Positions 1 to 7,742 of a stretch of DNA of 32,801 nucleotides are shown in pieces (position 1 is the first letter of the stretch; the number at the start of each line of letters is the position of its first letter). Both the position numbers and the translations under genes were made by a program. The notes beneath the pieces are model-generated. The model did not search any database. It was not told where the DNA came from and worked only from the letters and a program-made list of their open reading frames with translations. This DNA is from Streptomyces roseochromogenus subsp. oscitans DS 12.976. Lineage in GTDB: Bacteria; Actinomycetota; Actinomycetes; Streptomycetales; Streptomycetaceae. The stretch spans positions 2,458,350 through 2,491,150 of the forward strand of contig NZ_CM002285.1 in assembly GCF_000497445.1 (NCBI RefSeq), read 5' to 3'.

Positions 1-465
1 GGACTGCGGGCCCCACACCGGGTTGACCGGTCCGCCGGCGCCCTGGGAGGCGTTGTGGATGGCGAGGTACTCGTTGCGGCCGGCGTGCAGGGTGCCCAGG
101 ACGACGCCGGTCCGGTCGGGGTCCACGGCCTCGCGGACGCCGGCGGCGTGCGCGGCGTACAGCAGCAGCCGGGCGTCGCGGCTCATGGCGCGGGCAGCGC
201 GGGCGCCGGCCACGTCGGTGAGGTCGAGCGGGGTGCGGACGTGGCCCGCGAAGACCTCCGGGTCGGTGTCGTCCGCCGTGGCCCGCTCCGGGTGGGCGGC
301 GGGCAGTGGGTTGGCGACGAGCGGGACTCCCTGGGTGGTGAAGGGCCGCCGGCCGTCCAGCAGGTCCTCGAAGAGCCGGGCGACCGAGGTGCCGCAGGCG
401 GTCACCGCTCCGGCAGCGGTGATCACGGCGCCCGTCGAGGGCGGTGACGGATTCGGTGTACGCAC
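1..465 (-). CDS. Ketosynthase/chain-length-factor-like protein, N-terminal part (cut by window edge)
   Basis: The frame is open from a GTG at 465 to the window edge, giving 155 residues. An AAGGA ribosome site lies five bases before the GTG. The start ITAAGAVTACGTSVARLF resembles the first strand and helix of thiolase-fold ketosynthases, and VVLGTLHAGRNEY and NPVWGPQS fit the region before the active-site nucleophile. That nucleophile lies outside the window, so an active KS cannot be told from a Cys-lacking chain-length factor. It follows a Cys-containing ketosynthase by 83 bases on the same strand, which is the usual KS-then-CLF order in type II polyketide clusters, so I favour a CLF-like partner. 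It is divergent; a second independent ketosynthase is the alternative. Confidence 0.7.
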   Translation of the reverse strand, partial: MRTPNPSPPSTGAVITAAGAVTACGTSVARLFEDLLDGRRPFTTQGVPLVANPLPAAHPERATADDTDPEVFAGHVRTPLDLTDVAGARAARAMSRDARLLLYAAHAAGVREAVDPDRTGVVLGTLHAGRNEYLAIHNASQGAGGPVNPVWGPQS

Positions 466-548
466 ATCAATCCTTCAGGCAGTGAGGGCGGTTGACGAGG
501 GGCGCCCGGCCCGTCGGGGTGGGGCGCGTCGGCGGGCGTGCGGGCGGC

Positions 549-1766
549 TCAGTCCGGGTAGCGCGCCAGCACGATCGCCGAGGTGTTCCCGCCGAAGCCG
601 AACGCGTTGCTGAGGGTCACCCGCACGGGCATGTCGCGGGCGGGTCCGCGCACCACGTCCAGGCCGGCGCAGCTCTCGTCCGCCTCCCGCAGGGTGGGGT
701 TGCCGGGGACGCGGCCGTCGCGGATGGCGAGGACACACGCGATGGCCTCCACGGCGCTCGCGCCGCCCTGGGAGTGGCCCATCAGGCCCTTGATGGAGGA
801 GACCGCGGGCGTGCCGCCCCGGCTGCCGAAGTACTCGGCCAGGCAGGCCGCTTCCAGGGAGTCGTTGGCCGGGGTGCCGGTCCCGTGCGCGCTGACGTAG
901 TCCACCTCGCGCGGGTCGATGCCGGCCTGTTCGAGGCTGTCCTGCATGCACCGCAGCATGCCGAGACCCTGCGGGTGAGGGGCCGTCATGTGGTGGGCGT
1001 CGGCGGCGAGCGCGTAGCCCGGCAGTTCGGCCAGGACGGTGGCGCCGCGCCGCACCGCGTGCTCCAGGGACTCCAGCACCAGGACGCCGGCGCCTTCGGA
1101 GGGCATCATGCCGCGCCGGTCCCGGTCGAAGGGGCGTACGGCGTCGGGGGCCAGCGCGCGCAGGGTGGTGAACAGCCGGTACACGGATTCCGACAGTTCG
1201 TCCACGCCGCCGGCGACCATGGCGTCGGCCTGTCCGGAGCGGATGGCGTCGGCGGCCATCGCGAGGGCGGTGTTGCCCGCGGCGCAGCCGGCCGCGACCA
1301 CCTGCCGGGGCCCGCGCAGTCCGAAGGCACGACCGGGTTCCCGGGCCAGCGACTGCGGTGAGTCCCAGGAGAAGTCCTCGGTGAGCGGGCGGCCCTGGCG
1401 GCGCAGTTCCTCCAGATGCGGGCGGGTGCCCATGACGGTGCCGACCACGATGCCGGTGCGTGCCAGACCCGGGTGGCCGAGCAGTCCGGCGTCTCGCAAC
1501 GCGGCGTCGACGGAGTGGTGGACGTAGCGCAGGGAGCGCGGGACGCTGCGGCCGTCCGAGGTCAGCGGGGCGGTCAGGGCGGGGTCGGTGACCTCGGCGG
1601 CCAAGTGGGTGGGGTATCCGTCGGTGGGGAACCGGGTGACGGGTGCGGTCGCGACGGTTCCAGCCGTGACGTTGCGCCAGAACTCCTCGACCTCGGTGCC
1701 GAGCGGGGTGGCCAGCCCCAGGCCCGTCACGACAACCCGGTGGCGGCCCCTCGTGTCACGCGACAT
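549..1766 (-). CDS. Beta-ketoacyl-ACP synthase (FabF/type II KS family)
   Basis: This 405-residue protein has the full condensing-enzyme layout. VVVTGLGLATPLG opens the fold. The nucleophile is Cys161 in AAGCAAGN, and the two active-site histidines are His294 in SAHGTGTPAND and His331 in SIKGLMGH, with Lys326 beside the second. It should catalyse decarboxylative Claisen condensation on an acyl carrier protein. The start is the ATG whose first 11 bases overlap the end of the ACP gene; upstream in-frame sequence is out-of-frame ACP. The AAGCAAGN nucleophile context differs from the TACASG-like motif of aromatic type II KSs, suggesting a specialised, possibly reducing or starter-specific, system. 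It sits in the P450-UbiA-ACP-KS-CLF operon. Family assignment is firm; substrate is unknown. Confidence 0.93.
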   Translation of the reverse strand: MSRDTRGRHRVVVTGLGLATPLGTEVEEFWRNVTAGTVATAPVTRFPTDGYPTHLAAEVTDPALTAPLTSDGRSVPRSLRYVHHSVDAALRDAGLLGHPGLARTGIVVGTVMGTRPHLEELRRQGRPLTEDFSWDSPQSLAREPGRAFGLRGPRQVVAAGCAAGNTALAMAADAIRSGQADAMVAGGVDELSESVYRLFTTLRALAPDAVRPFDRDRRGMMPSEGAGVLVLESLEHAVRRGATVLAELPGYALAADAHHMTAPHPQGLGMLRCMQDSLEQAGIDPREVDYVSAHGTGTPANDSLEAACLAEYFGSRGGTPAVSSIKGLMGHSQGGASAVEAIACVLAIRDGRVPGNPTLREADESCAGLDVVRGPARDMPVRVTLSNAFGFGGNTSAIVLARYPD

Positions 1767-1998
1767 GCCGGGCGACCTGACGGCAGAGGTCCTCGACGGT
1801 GTCGCTGACGGCGACCTGCTCGTGGGTGAGCGAGCAGTTGAACCGGGACTCGATGTGGGCGACGATCTCCAGCTTCTGCAGCGAGTCGCCGCCGAGGTCG
1901 TCATAGAAACGAGCCTGAGGGGGCACCTGTTCGGTCGGCAGGGTCAGTACGCCGGCGACGACGTCGGTGACCACGGCGCGGATCTCGGTCTCGTTCAT
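1756..1998 (-). CDS. Acyl carrier protein
   Basis: An 80-residue protein of normal ACP length with the phosphopantetheine motif DLGGDSLQKLEIV, the modified serine being Ser39. The start ATG at 1998 shares an ATGA overlap with the stop of the prenyltransferase gene, and its own end overlaps the ketosynthase start by 11 bases, so the three genes should be translationally coupled. It would carry the growing chain for the neighbouring ketosynthase and be activated by the Sfp-type transferase at 7034-7738. A free-standing ACP beside KS and KS/CLF genes points to a type II polyketide or fatty-acid-like line rather than a modular PKS. Confidence 0.95.
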   Translation of the reverse strand: MNETEIRAVVTDVVAGVLTLPTEQVPPQARFYDDLGGDSLQKLEIVAHIESRFNCSLTHEQVAVSDTVEDLCRQVARHVA

Positions 1999-3059
1999 GA
2001 GTGCTCCTTGACGGTGAGGGCGGGGCCGAACAAGCGGACCCAGCGGCGCAGATGAGACAGGGTCAGGCCGCCTGACCAGTGCAGGGTTTTGGAGGCCACG
2101 AGCCAGTAGGCGATCCCCGCGGCGGCGGCCGCGGCGGCGGCCCGGGTCGGGGCGCAGGCCGTCAGGCACAGCGCGAGGAAGTAGAAGGTGTACTGGTGCA
2201 TCACCTCGCGGGCCGCCTCACGGTCCAGCGGGGCGACCGCCCGGGACGCGGCGGTGACCACGAGCGCCGACACCGCCACGAGCGGCAGCAGCGCAAGGGC
2301 CGGCAGCGGCAGGACGTGCAGCGCCGCGTACAGCGCCAGCAGCAGGAACGGTGCGCCGATGAAGGCGTACACGGCGGCGCCCCGTCCGATCCGGGCCACC
2401 GAGAGCCACAGGCTGGAGTAGCCCAGGCGACGGTCGCCCTCGACGTCGGTGATGTCCTTGATGCCGGACAGACCGAGGCTGAAGGCGGCCAGCACGGACA
2501 CGGCCGGCAGTACCGGGGACAGCAGGGTGTCATATCCGCCGTACACCGCCCAGCCGGTCAGCAGGGGCGTGATCAGCGGTGCGGTCAGGGCGAGCAGGGC
2601 AAGGACGCGGTGGCGCTTGAAGGCGGGGCCGATCGAGTAGCCGATGGCCACGCCGATGTCGACCAGCAGCAGGGCGGGCAGGGCGAAGCCGGGGTGCCGC
2701 CAGGTGAGGGCCGCGCCGATGAGGACGAACACCGTCCAGGACAGCACGGCCACCGCAGTGAGCCGGGACCAGCCGAACTCCTCGCACAGCCGGGTGCGTT
2801 CGGGCCGGTTGACCTCGTCGGCCGCCCGGTCGGCGATCCGGTTGACCGACTCGGTGCCCACGCAGTAGGCGAGCCACATCGGCACGCCCAGCAGGGCCAG
2901 GCCGGGACCCAGGTGCCCGGTGGCCGCGAGTCCGGCGGCGAAGCCCACCCAGTAGTAGGCGGTGAAGCGGACGCTGCAGCTGCGCAGCAGAAGCAGCACC
3001 GCACGGCGGGCGGTCGGCGGTCGCACCCGGTGGGCCGGGGCCGTCAGGGGGGCGGTCAT
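1995..3059 (-). CDS. UbiA-family membrane prenyltransferase
   Basis: A 354-residue, very hydrophobic protein with about eight or nine predicted membrane segments. It carries both aspartate-rich motifs of the UbiA superfamily: NRIADRAAD (Asn73, Asp77, Asp81) and DITDVEGD (Asp202, Asp205, Asp209). These bind Mg2+ and the prenyl diphosphate. YSIGPAFKRH at about 141-150 matches the conserved YSxxPxxxK-type loop. The family transfers prenyl groups to aromatic rings or quinone precursors in the membrane. The start follows the P450 stop by one base and the stop overlaps the ACP start, so it is co-translated with both. Placement beside a class II DAHP synthase suggests a chorismate-derived aromatic acceptor, but acceptor and prenyl length cannot be read from sequence. 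Confidence 0.92.
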   Translation of the reverse strand: MTAPLTAPAHRVRPPTARRAVLLLLRSCSVRFTAYYWVGFAAGLAATGHLGPGLALLGVPMWLAYCVGTESVNRIADRAADEVNRPERTRLCEEFGWSRLTAVAVLSWTVFVLIGAALTWRHPGFALPALLLVDIGVAIGYSIGPAFKRHRVLALLALTAPLITPLLTGWAVYGGYDTLLSPVLPAVSVLAAFSLGLSGIKDITDVEGDRRLGYSSLWLSVARIGRGAAVYAFIGAPFLLLALYAALHVLPLPALALLPLVAVSALVVTAASRAVAPLDREAAREVMHQYTFYFLALCLTACAPTRAAAAAAAAGIAYWLVASKTLHWSGGLTLSHLRRWVRLFGPALTVKEHS

Positions 3060-3060
3060 G

Positions 3061-4335
3061 TCAGCTCACCCGCTTTCGCACCACGACCGGAAGGCGGGCC
3101 GGGCCGCGCAGGCCCATGCCGGGCTTGTAGGCGATCGGCTCCTCGGCCAGGGCGAGCGAGGTGATGCGCACGGTCAGCCCGCGCAGTGCCTCCTTGGCCA
3201 TCATCGTGGCCAGCGGGGCGCCCAGGCAGTAGTGAATGCCCCGGCCGAAGGACAGGTGGTTGCGGCCTTCACGCCCGATGTCGACGGCGTCGGGGGCGGG
3301 GAAGGCCCGCTCGTCACGGTTGGCGGAGGCGACCAGCAGGATCACCGCGTCGCCCGGCTCGATGACCTCGCCGTGCAGTTCCATCCGCTCCAGGGCGATC
3401 CGGCCGACCTGGTGGGCCGGGGGCTCCAGCCGCAGGATCTCCTCGAGTGTGGCGTCGGTCGTCTCCGGCCGCTCGGCGATCCGGGTGAAGGCCTCGGGCT
3501 GCCGGGCGAAGACGACGGCGGCGTTGCCCAGCAGGTTGGAGAACGTCTCCTGTGCGGCGACGACCAGCAGGACGCAGGTGGCCGCGATCTCCTGGGTGGT
3601 GAGCGCGCTGCCCTGGTCGCGGGCGCGCACCAGCTGGGAGACGAGGTCCTCGCCGTCGCCGCCGGCCCGCCGGGCGGCGAGTTCGAGGAAGTAGGAGGTG
3701 CAGGCGGCGACCGCGGTGCGGCGGGCCTCGGCGACCTCGGGGGGCAGGGCGACGTCCAGGTCCAGCAGACCCGCGATCTCGGTCGACCAGGTGGTGAACT
3801 GCGCCTGGTCCTCGGCCGGGATGCCCAGCATGGTGCCGAGGACGCGGATCGGCATCGGGGTGGCCAGCCGCTCCATGAGGTCGAAGCGCTCGGGGAGTTC
3901 ACCCAGGAGTTCCTCCACGATCGCGGTGACCGCGGACCGCAGGTTCCTGATCATGGCCGGGGTGAAGGCCTGGCCGACCAGACCGCGCAGCCGGGTGTGC
4001 TCCGGCGGGTCGGTCAGCATGAACAGCTTGGCGTCCCAGTCGTCCAGGCCGAGGCCCAGGAAGGGCGGCGGCTCGTCGCCGGCCTCGCCCATGATCTGCT
4101 GGAAGAACTTGGAGTTGGCGAAGTCCTTCCCCATCCGTCGGTCCCGCAGGAGCAGTTCGCAGTCCTCGTAGCGACTGACCAGGAAGGCGCCGAGCGGCCC
4201 GCGCAGCACCGGGAAACGGTCGCGCAGAACGCGGTAGGCGGGAAACGGATCGGCCTGGAAAGAGGGATCGGCGGGATTGAAGGGCAATTCGGCGACACCG
4301 GCGCCGGAGGAGGCGGAAACCTCGGTCTGAGTCAT
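3061..4335 (-). CDS. Cytochrome P450
   Basis: A 424-residue soluble bacterial P450. Visible signatures are the I-helix oxygen-activating motif AAQET (260-264, T264 the conserved Thr), the ExxR pair E299-R302, and the heme loop FGRGIHYCLG with Cys370 as the proximal ligand. The sequence resembles actinobacterial secondary-metabolite P450s of the broad CYP105/107 type. It likely oxidises the cluster product or an intermediate, using ferredoxin from elsewhere since none is encoded nearby. The ATG at 4335 has an AAGG ribosome site about eight bases upstream. It is the first gene of the P450-UbiA-ACP-KS-CLF operon, with a 253-base upstream gap holding regulatory-looking repeats. The exact reaction is unknown. 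Confidence 0.95.
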   Translation of the reverse strand: MTQTEVSASSGAGVAELPFNPADPSFQADPFPAYRVLRDRFPVLRGPLGAFLVSRYEDCELLLRDRRMGKDFANSKFFQQIMGEAGDEPPPFLGLGLDDWDAKLFMLTDPPEHTRLRGLVGQAFTPAMIRNLRSAVTAIVEELLGELPERFDLMERLATPMPIRVLGTMLGIPAEDQAQFTTWSTEIAGLLDLDVALPPEVAEARRTAVAACTSYFLELAARRAGGDGEDLVSQLVRARDQGSALTTQEIAATCVLLVVAAQETFSNLLGNAAVVFARQPEAFTRIAERPETTDATLEEILRLEPPAHQVGRIALERMELHGEVIEPGDAVILLVASANRDERAFPAPDAVDIGREGRNHLSFGRGIHYCLGAPLATMMAKEALRGLTVRITSLALAEEPIAYKPGMGLRGPARLPVVVRKRVS

Positions 4336-4489
4336 TTCTGAAGCCTTTCGGAAACGGCCGGTTCAGGGCCCTGCGAAATCAGCGACTGCACCGCGCACGA
4401 GGGGTCAGGGAAACAGTCGGGGAACAAAGCGTCAACCGCGATCGGCCGCCGGGTGCACGAACGGCCGGCCGTGCTGCGACGCACAGGCG

Positions 4490-4542
4490 GGGCAAGGCGA
4501 TGGGGAGCGGTGGGCAAGGACCGGAAACGCGGGCGGGCAAGG
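4490..4542 (-). repeat. Three CCTTGCCC direct repeats at 22-23 bp spacing upstream of the P450 operon
   Basis: GGGCAAGG on the plus strand (CCTTGCCC in the direction of the P450 gene) occurs at 4490-4497, 4512-4519 and 4535-4542. Start-to-start distances are 22 and 23 bases, about two helical turns. The third copy is also the right arm of the 29-bp dyad element at 4535-4563. Same-face spacing is typical of cooperative regulator binding, but this is inference and the sequence is GC-rich. Confidence 0.4.
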
Positions 4543-4563
4543 GGGGAATTTCCCCGGTTGCAC
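4535..4563. promoter_or_regulatory. 29-bp dyad element, probable StrR/NovG-type activator site before the P450 operon
   Basis: Read in the direction of the P450 gene, the left arm is GTGCAACCG and the right arm CCCTTGCCC, separated by 11 bases. An inner perfect dyad GGGGAA-T-TTCCCC sits at 4543-4555. The element matches the one at 12537-12565 at 24 of 29 positions. StrR and NovG sites are known to be 9-bp arms around an 11-bp spacer, starting GTTC; these arms start GTGC. The site lies about 200 bases upstream of the P450 start. The regulator at 11374-12447 is the natural candidate to bind it. Confidence 0.5.
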
Positions 4564-4588
4564 GCCCGGTTCCGGCCCGGCGCGGCGG

Positions 4589-6007
4589 TCAGTCCCTGAG
4601 CATCTGCGCCAGGAGGAAGGCCAGTTCGAGCGACTGGCGGTGGCTCAGACGTGGGTCGCACGCCGTCTCGTAGCGCCGGTGCAGGTCCTGGACGAGCAGC
4701 CCGTCCGCGCCGCCCAGGCACTCGGTGACGTCGTCGCCGGTCAACTCCACATGGACGCCGCCCGCATGCGTGCCCAGCGCCCGGTGCACCTCGAAGAAGC
4801 CGGACACCTCGTCCAGGATGTCGTCGAAGCGCCGTGTCTTGTGACCGCTGGTCGCCTCGAAGGTGTTGCCGTGCATGGGATCGCACACCCAGGTGACCGC
4901 GACGCCGTTGGCGGTCACCTTCTCCACCAGCCCGGGGAGCACGTCGCGGATGCGGCTCGCGCCCATGCGGGTCACGAACGTCAGCCGGCCGGGGCTGTTG
5001 CCGGGGTTGAGCCGGTCGGCGTAGGCGAGGGCCTCGTCCGCGGTGACGGACGGGCCGAGTTTGACCCCGATGGGGTTGCGGATGCGGGCGAAGTAGTCGA
5101 CGTGCGCCCCGTCCAGGTCACGGGTGCGCTCCCCGATCCACAGGAAGTGGCCGCTGGTCGCGTACGACAGCCCGGTGCGCGGGTCGGTGCGGGTGAGGGC
5201 GTCCTCGTAGTCGAGGAGCAGCCCTTCGTGCCCGGCGAAGAACTCGACGCCACGGGTGGCGTGGGGGTCGACGCCGCAGGCTTTCATGAAGCGCAGCGAG
5301 CGGTCGATCTCGCCGGCCAGGTCCTCGTAGCGGCGGCCGGCGGGCGAGTCGCGTACGAACCCCTGGTTCCAGGCGTGCGCCTCGCGGAGGTCGGCGGAGC
5401 CTCCGGTGGCGAAGGCGCGCACCAGGTTGAGGGTGGCCGCGGAGGAGTCGTACATCCGGCGCAGTCGGCGGGCGTCGGGGGTGCGGGACGCGGGGCTGAA
5501 CTCCAGCCCGTTGACCGCGTCCCCACGATAGGCGGGCAGCGTGACGTCGTCACGGGTCTCGGTCGGCCGTGAGCGCGGCTTGGCGTACTGGCCGGCCATC
5601 CGTCCCACCTTGACCACGGGCACCTGTGCGGCGTACGTGAGGATCACGGCCATCTGCAGCAGGGTGCGCAGTTTTCGGCGGACGGAGTCGGTGGTGGTGC
5701 CGGTGAACGTCTCGGCGCAGTCGCCGCCCATGAGGACGAAGGCCCGGCCGTGGGTGACGTCGGCCAGCCGGGCGGTGAGGCGGTCGGACTCCTCGGCGGA
5801 GACGAGTTCGGGTGCGCGGGCCAGTTCGGCGGTGACGGCGGCGAGCAGCGCCGGATCGGGCCACCGGGGCTGCTGAGCGGCCGTCAGGTCGCGCCAGGTG
5901 CTGTGCGCCGTGCGCGGTACGGGTGCTGTGGTCATGTCGGGTTCACGCATCACGGCCTTCGCTTCGGTCGGCGGGACAGTGGGTGGGCGCTCGGCGGGCA
6001 CGGTCAT
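4589..6007 (-). CDS. Class II (plant-type) 3-deoxy-D-arabino-heptulosonate 7-phosphate synthase
   Basis: A 472-residue protein that condenses phosphoenolpyruvate and erythrose 4-phosphate, the first step of the shikimate pathway. Family landmarks are LMGGDCAETF, the GRMAGQYAKPRS phosphate/PEP-binding stretch, GVEFFAGHEGLLLDYE, IGVKLGPS, the metal-site region WVCDPMHGNT, and an HVELTGDDVTEC tail. The start is set by the ATGA overlap with the TesB gene stop at 6004-6007; longer reading upstream runs into TesB out of frame. Pathway copies of class II DAHP synthase, as in phenazine and other aromatic clusters, raise chorismate supply and often escape feedback control. With the trpD copy at 14972 it argues that the cluster product has a shikimate-derived aromatic part. 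Confidence 0.95.
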   Translation of the reverse strand: MTVPAERPPTVPPTEAKAVMREPDMTTAPVPRTAHSTWRDLTAAQQPRWPDPALLAAVTAELARAPELVSAEESDRLTARLADVTHGRAFVLMGGDCAETFTGTTTDSVRRKLRTLLQMAVILTYAAQVPVVKVGRMAGQYAKPRSRPTETRDDVTLPAYRGDAVNGLEFSPASRTPDARRLRRMYDSSAATLNLVRAFATGGSADLREAHAWNQGFVRDSPAGRRYEDLAGEIDRSLRFMKACGVDPHATRGVEFFAGHEGLLLDYEDALTRTDPRTGLSYATSGHFLWIGERTRDLDGAHVDYFARIRNPIGVKLGPSVTADEALAYADRLNPGNSPGRLTFVTRMGASRIRDVLPGLVEKVTANGVAVTWVCDPMHGNTFEATSGHKTRRFDDILDEVSGFFEVHRALGTHAGGVHVELTGDDVTECLGGADGLLVQDLHRRYETACDPRLSHRQSLELAFLLAQMLRD

Positions 6008-6903
6008 CGGGCCCCCTCGTGGCCGCGCGGGCCCAGCCGGAACAGCGCCTCCTGGACCACGCTGGCCACCAGCCGGCCGTCCTCGTCGAAGAAGCGGCCA
6101 CAGGCCAGGCCCCGGCCCTGGCCGGCGGTCGGGGACTCGCAGTCGTACAGCAGCCAGGTGTCGGCCCGGAACGGGCGGTGGAACCACACCGAGTGGTTGA
6201 GGCTGACCATGGTGACCGGGTCGAGGCCCCAGTAGACGCCGTGGCCGAGCAGGATCGAGTCCACGAGCGTCAGGTCGGTGGCGTAGGCGAGCGCGGCCTG
6301 GTGCGACAGGGGTGTGTCCGGGAGCCGTTCCACGGCGCGCAGCCAGGCGCGGTGAGCAGGCCGCCCGGGTCCGCGTGCGGCACCGGCCCAGGGCGGCTCG
6401 GTCTCGTAGCGCAGGTCGAAGGGGCGGACGACGTCGGGGATCGCGCCGAGCCGACCGGACATGGGGCCGAGCGCGTGCGCGTACGTCGGCCACCGGTCGG
6501 GCGGGGGTGCTGCGGGTGCGGTGACGGCGTGTTCGGGGCCCTGCTCGGTGTCCTGGAACGAGACGGTGACCGTGCACACGGCCCTCTCGCCCTGGCGTAC
6601 CGCCACCTGCCGCACCCCGAAGGACCGGCCGTCGTGCAGATCCTGCACGTGGAAGTCCAGGGGACGGGCGGGATCCGCACCGCGCAGGAAGACGATCTGC
6701 GCGGCGTGCGCGGTACGGCCCCCGGGCACGGTACGGGAGGCCGCGGTCAGCGCCTGGGCGAGCAGTTGGCCGCCGAAGACGCGGGGCGGGGCGGCTGCCG
6801 GGCTGTGTCCGCGGAACACTCCTGCTTCGATTTCCTCCAGATCCAGTATTTCCAGCAGCGGGCTCGTGGCCGCGTTCTTTTCGGCGGCTCGCGTTTCTGA
6901 CAT
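6004..6903 (-). CDS. tesB: Acyl-CoA thioesterase II (TesB family)
   Basis: A 299-residue double-hotdog thioesterase, close to the 286 residues of E. coli TesB. The catalytic triad of the family is visible: Asp in YATDLTLVDSIL, Ser/Thr position in VSLNHSVWFHRPF, and Gln in SVVQEALFRLG. It hydrolyses acyl-CoA, or possibly acyl-ACP, thioesters. It is translationally coupled to the DAHP synthase through ATGA. The ATG at 6903 has only a weak ribosome site; a GTG further upstream is possible, but the N-terminus from MSETRAAEKN aligns best with family length. It could release a polyketide or fatty acyl chain or remove misprimed chains; the direct substrate is not evident. Confidence 0.9.
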   Translation of the reverse strand: MSETRAAEKNAATSPLLEILDLEEIEAGVFRGHSPAAAPPRVFGGQLLAQALTAASRTVPGGRTAHAAQIVFLRGADPARPLDFHVQDLHDGRSFGVRQVAVRQGERAVCTVTVSFQDTEQGPEHAVTAPAAPPPDRWPTYAHALGPMSGRLGAIPDVVRPFDLRYETEPPWAGAARGPGRPAHRAWLRAVERLPDTPLSHQAALAYATDLTLVDSILLGHGVYWGLDPVTMVSLNHSVWFHRPFRADTWLLYDCESPTAGQGRGLACGRFFDEDGRLVASVVQEALFRLGPRGHEGAR

Positions 6904-7033
6904 GGGAGATGGAATCCAATCCGCGGGAGGGCGAGAAAGAGCGGTGCGCACAACGACGGAATGAGGGGCGGGAAATGCGTGCGAACTCCGGCACACTTCG
7001 GTGAATTTCCCGGTGGTGCAGAGCCGTCGGCCC

Positions 7034-7738
7034 TCAGCCGGCCGCGGGCAGCACGGTCCAGCACAGCACCGCTCCGGCCACCCACCGCACCCTTGTCCGC
7101 AGCACGGGCCCGGCCTGCCCGTGCTGCCATGCCTCGAACCCGTGCGGGACGGGTCGTACGGCGATGTCACGCAGGGTCCGCGGCGATGCGGCGCCTCCGG
7201 GCAGGGCGGCGAGGGCCTTGAACACGGCCTCCTTGGCGGAGAAGACCGTGTGCAGCAGCCGCCGGGCCGCCGCCGGATCACCGGCGGCGGTCGCCTCCAG
7301 CCATCCGGCCTCCCGGGGAGTCAGCACCAAGTGTGCCGCTTCCAGGGGGAGTTGATGCAGTTCAAGGTCGACACCCACCGTACGGCAGGTGTCCCTCCGC
7401 GCGGCAAGTGCGACCGCCGTCCCGCCGGAGTGGGTCAGTGAGGCCACGGTCCGGTCGGGCACCTTCGGCCGCCGACCCTCGTAGGAGATGTCCGGGGCGG
7501 GGCAGCCGACCGCGTCCAGGGCCCGGCGCAGTGCCCACCGGCCGGCCAGGAACTCCTGGCGTCGCGCGGCCCCCATGCACCGGGCGAGGCCGCGCTCGGC
7601 GGGACCGCCGGGCAGAAGCGCGGTCTCCTCGGTGCCGGCCAGACCGAGTGCCAGACCCTGTGCCGAAAGCAGCGGGCGCAGGGCCCGGACGGCGTCGGCG
7701 AGGCTGCTCACCCGCCCCTGGGGCACCGGTGCACGCAC
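7034..7738 (-). CDS. Sfp/EntD-type 4'-phosphopantetheinyl transferase
   Basis: A 234-residue protein with the two metal and CoA-binding signatures of Sfp-type transferases, GVDLE and FSAKEAVFKAL, plus the substrate-contact segment RRQEFLAGRWALRRAL. It transfers the phosphopantetheine arm of CoA to carrier-protein serines and most likely activates the ACP at 1756-1998. I choose the GTG at 7738, four bases after the lyase stop, because an upstream ATG at 7792 would place 18 residues inside the lyase gene and gives unfamily-like sequence. It is the third gene of the aspartate N-oxygenase-lyase-transferase operon. Family is certain; the start is moderately sure. Confidence 0.92.
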   Translation of the reverse strand: MRAPVPQGRVSSLADAVRALRPLLSAQGLALGLAGTEETALLPGGPAERGLARCMGAARRQEFLAGRWALRRALDAVGCPAPDISYEGRRPKVPDRTVASLTHSGGTAVALAARRDTCRTVGVDLELHQLPLEAAHLVLTPREAGWLEATAAGDPAAARRLLHTVFSAKEAVFKALAALPGGAASPRTLRDIAVRPVPHGFEAWQHGQAGPVLRTRVRWVAGAVLCWTVLPAAG

Positions 7739-7742
7739 CGTG

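Noticed and set aside
4332..4886. A minus-strand frame of 184 codons across the P450/DAHP synthase gap
   Set aside because: It overlaps the DAHP synthase 3' end out of frame and reads as Arg/Pro-rich low-complexity sequence; the gap is better explained as regulatory.
6995..7025. Partial copy of the 29-bp dyad before tesB (core GAATTTCCCGGT)
   Set aside because: Only the core matches; when the core is aligned the outer arms are out of register, so I do not call it a third site.
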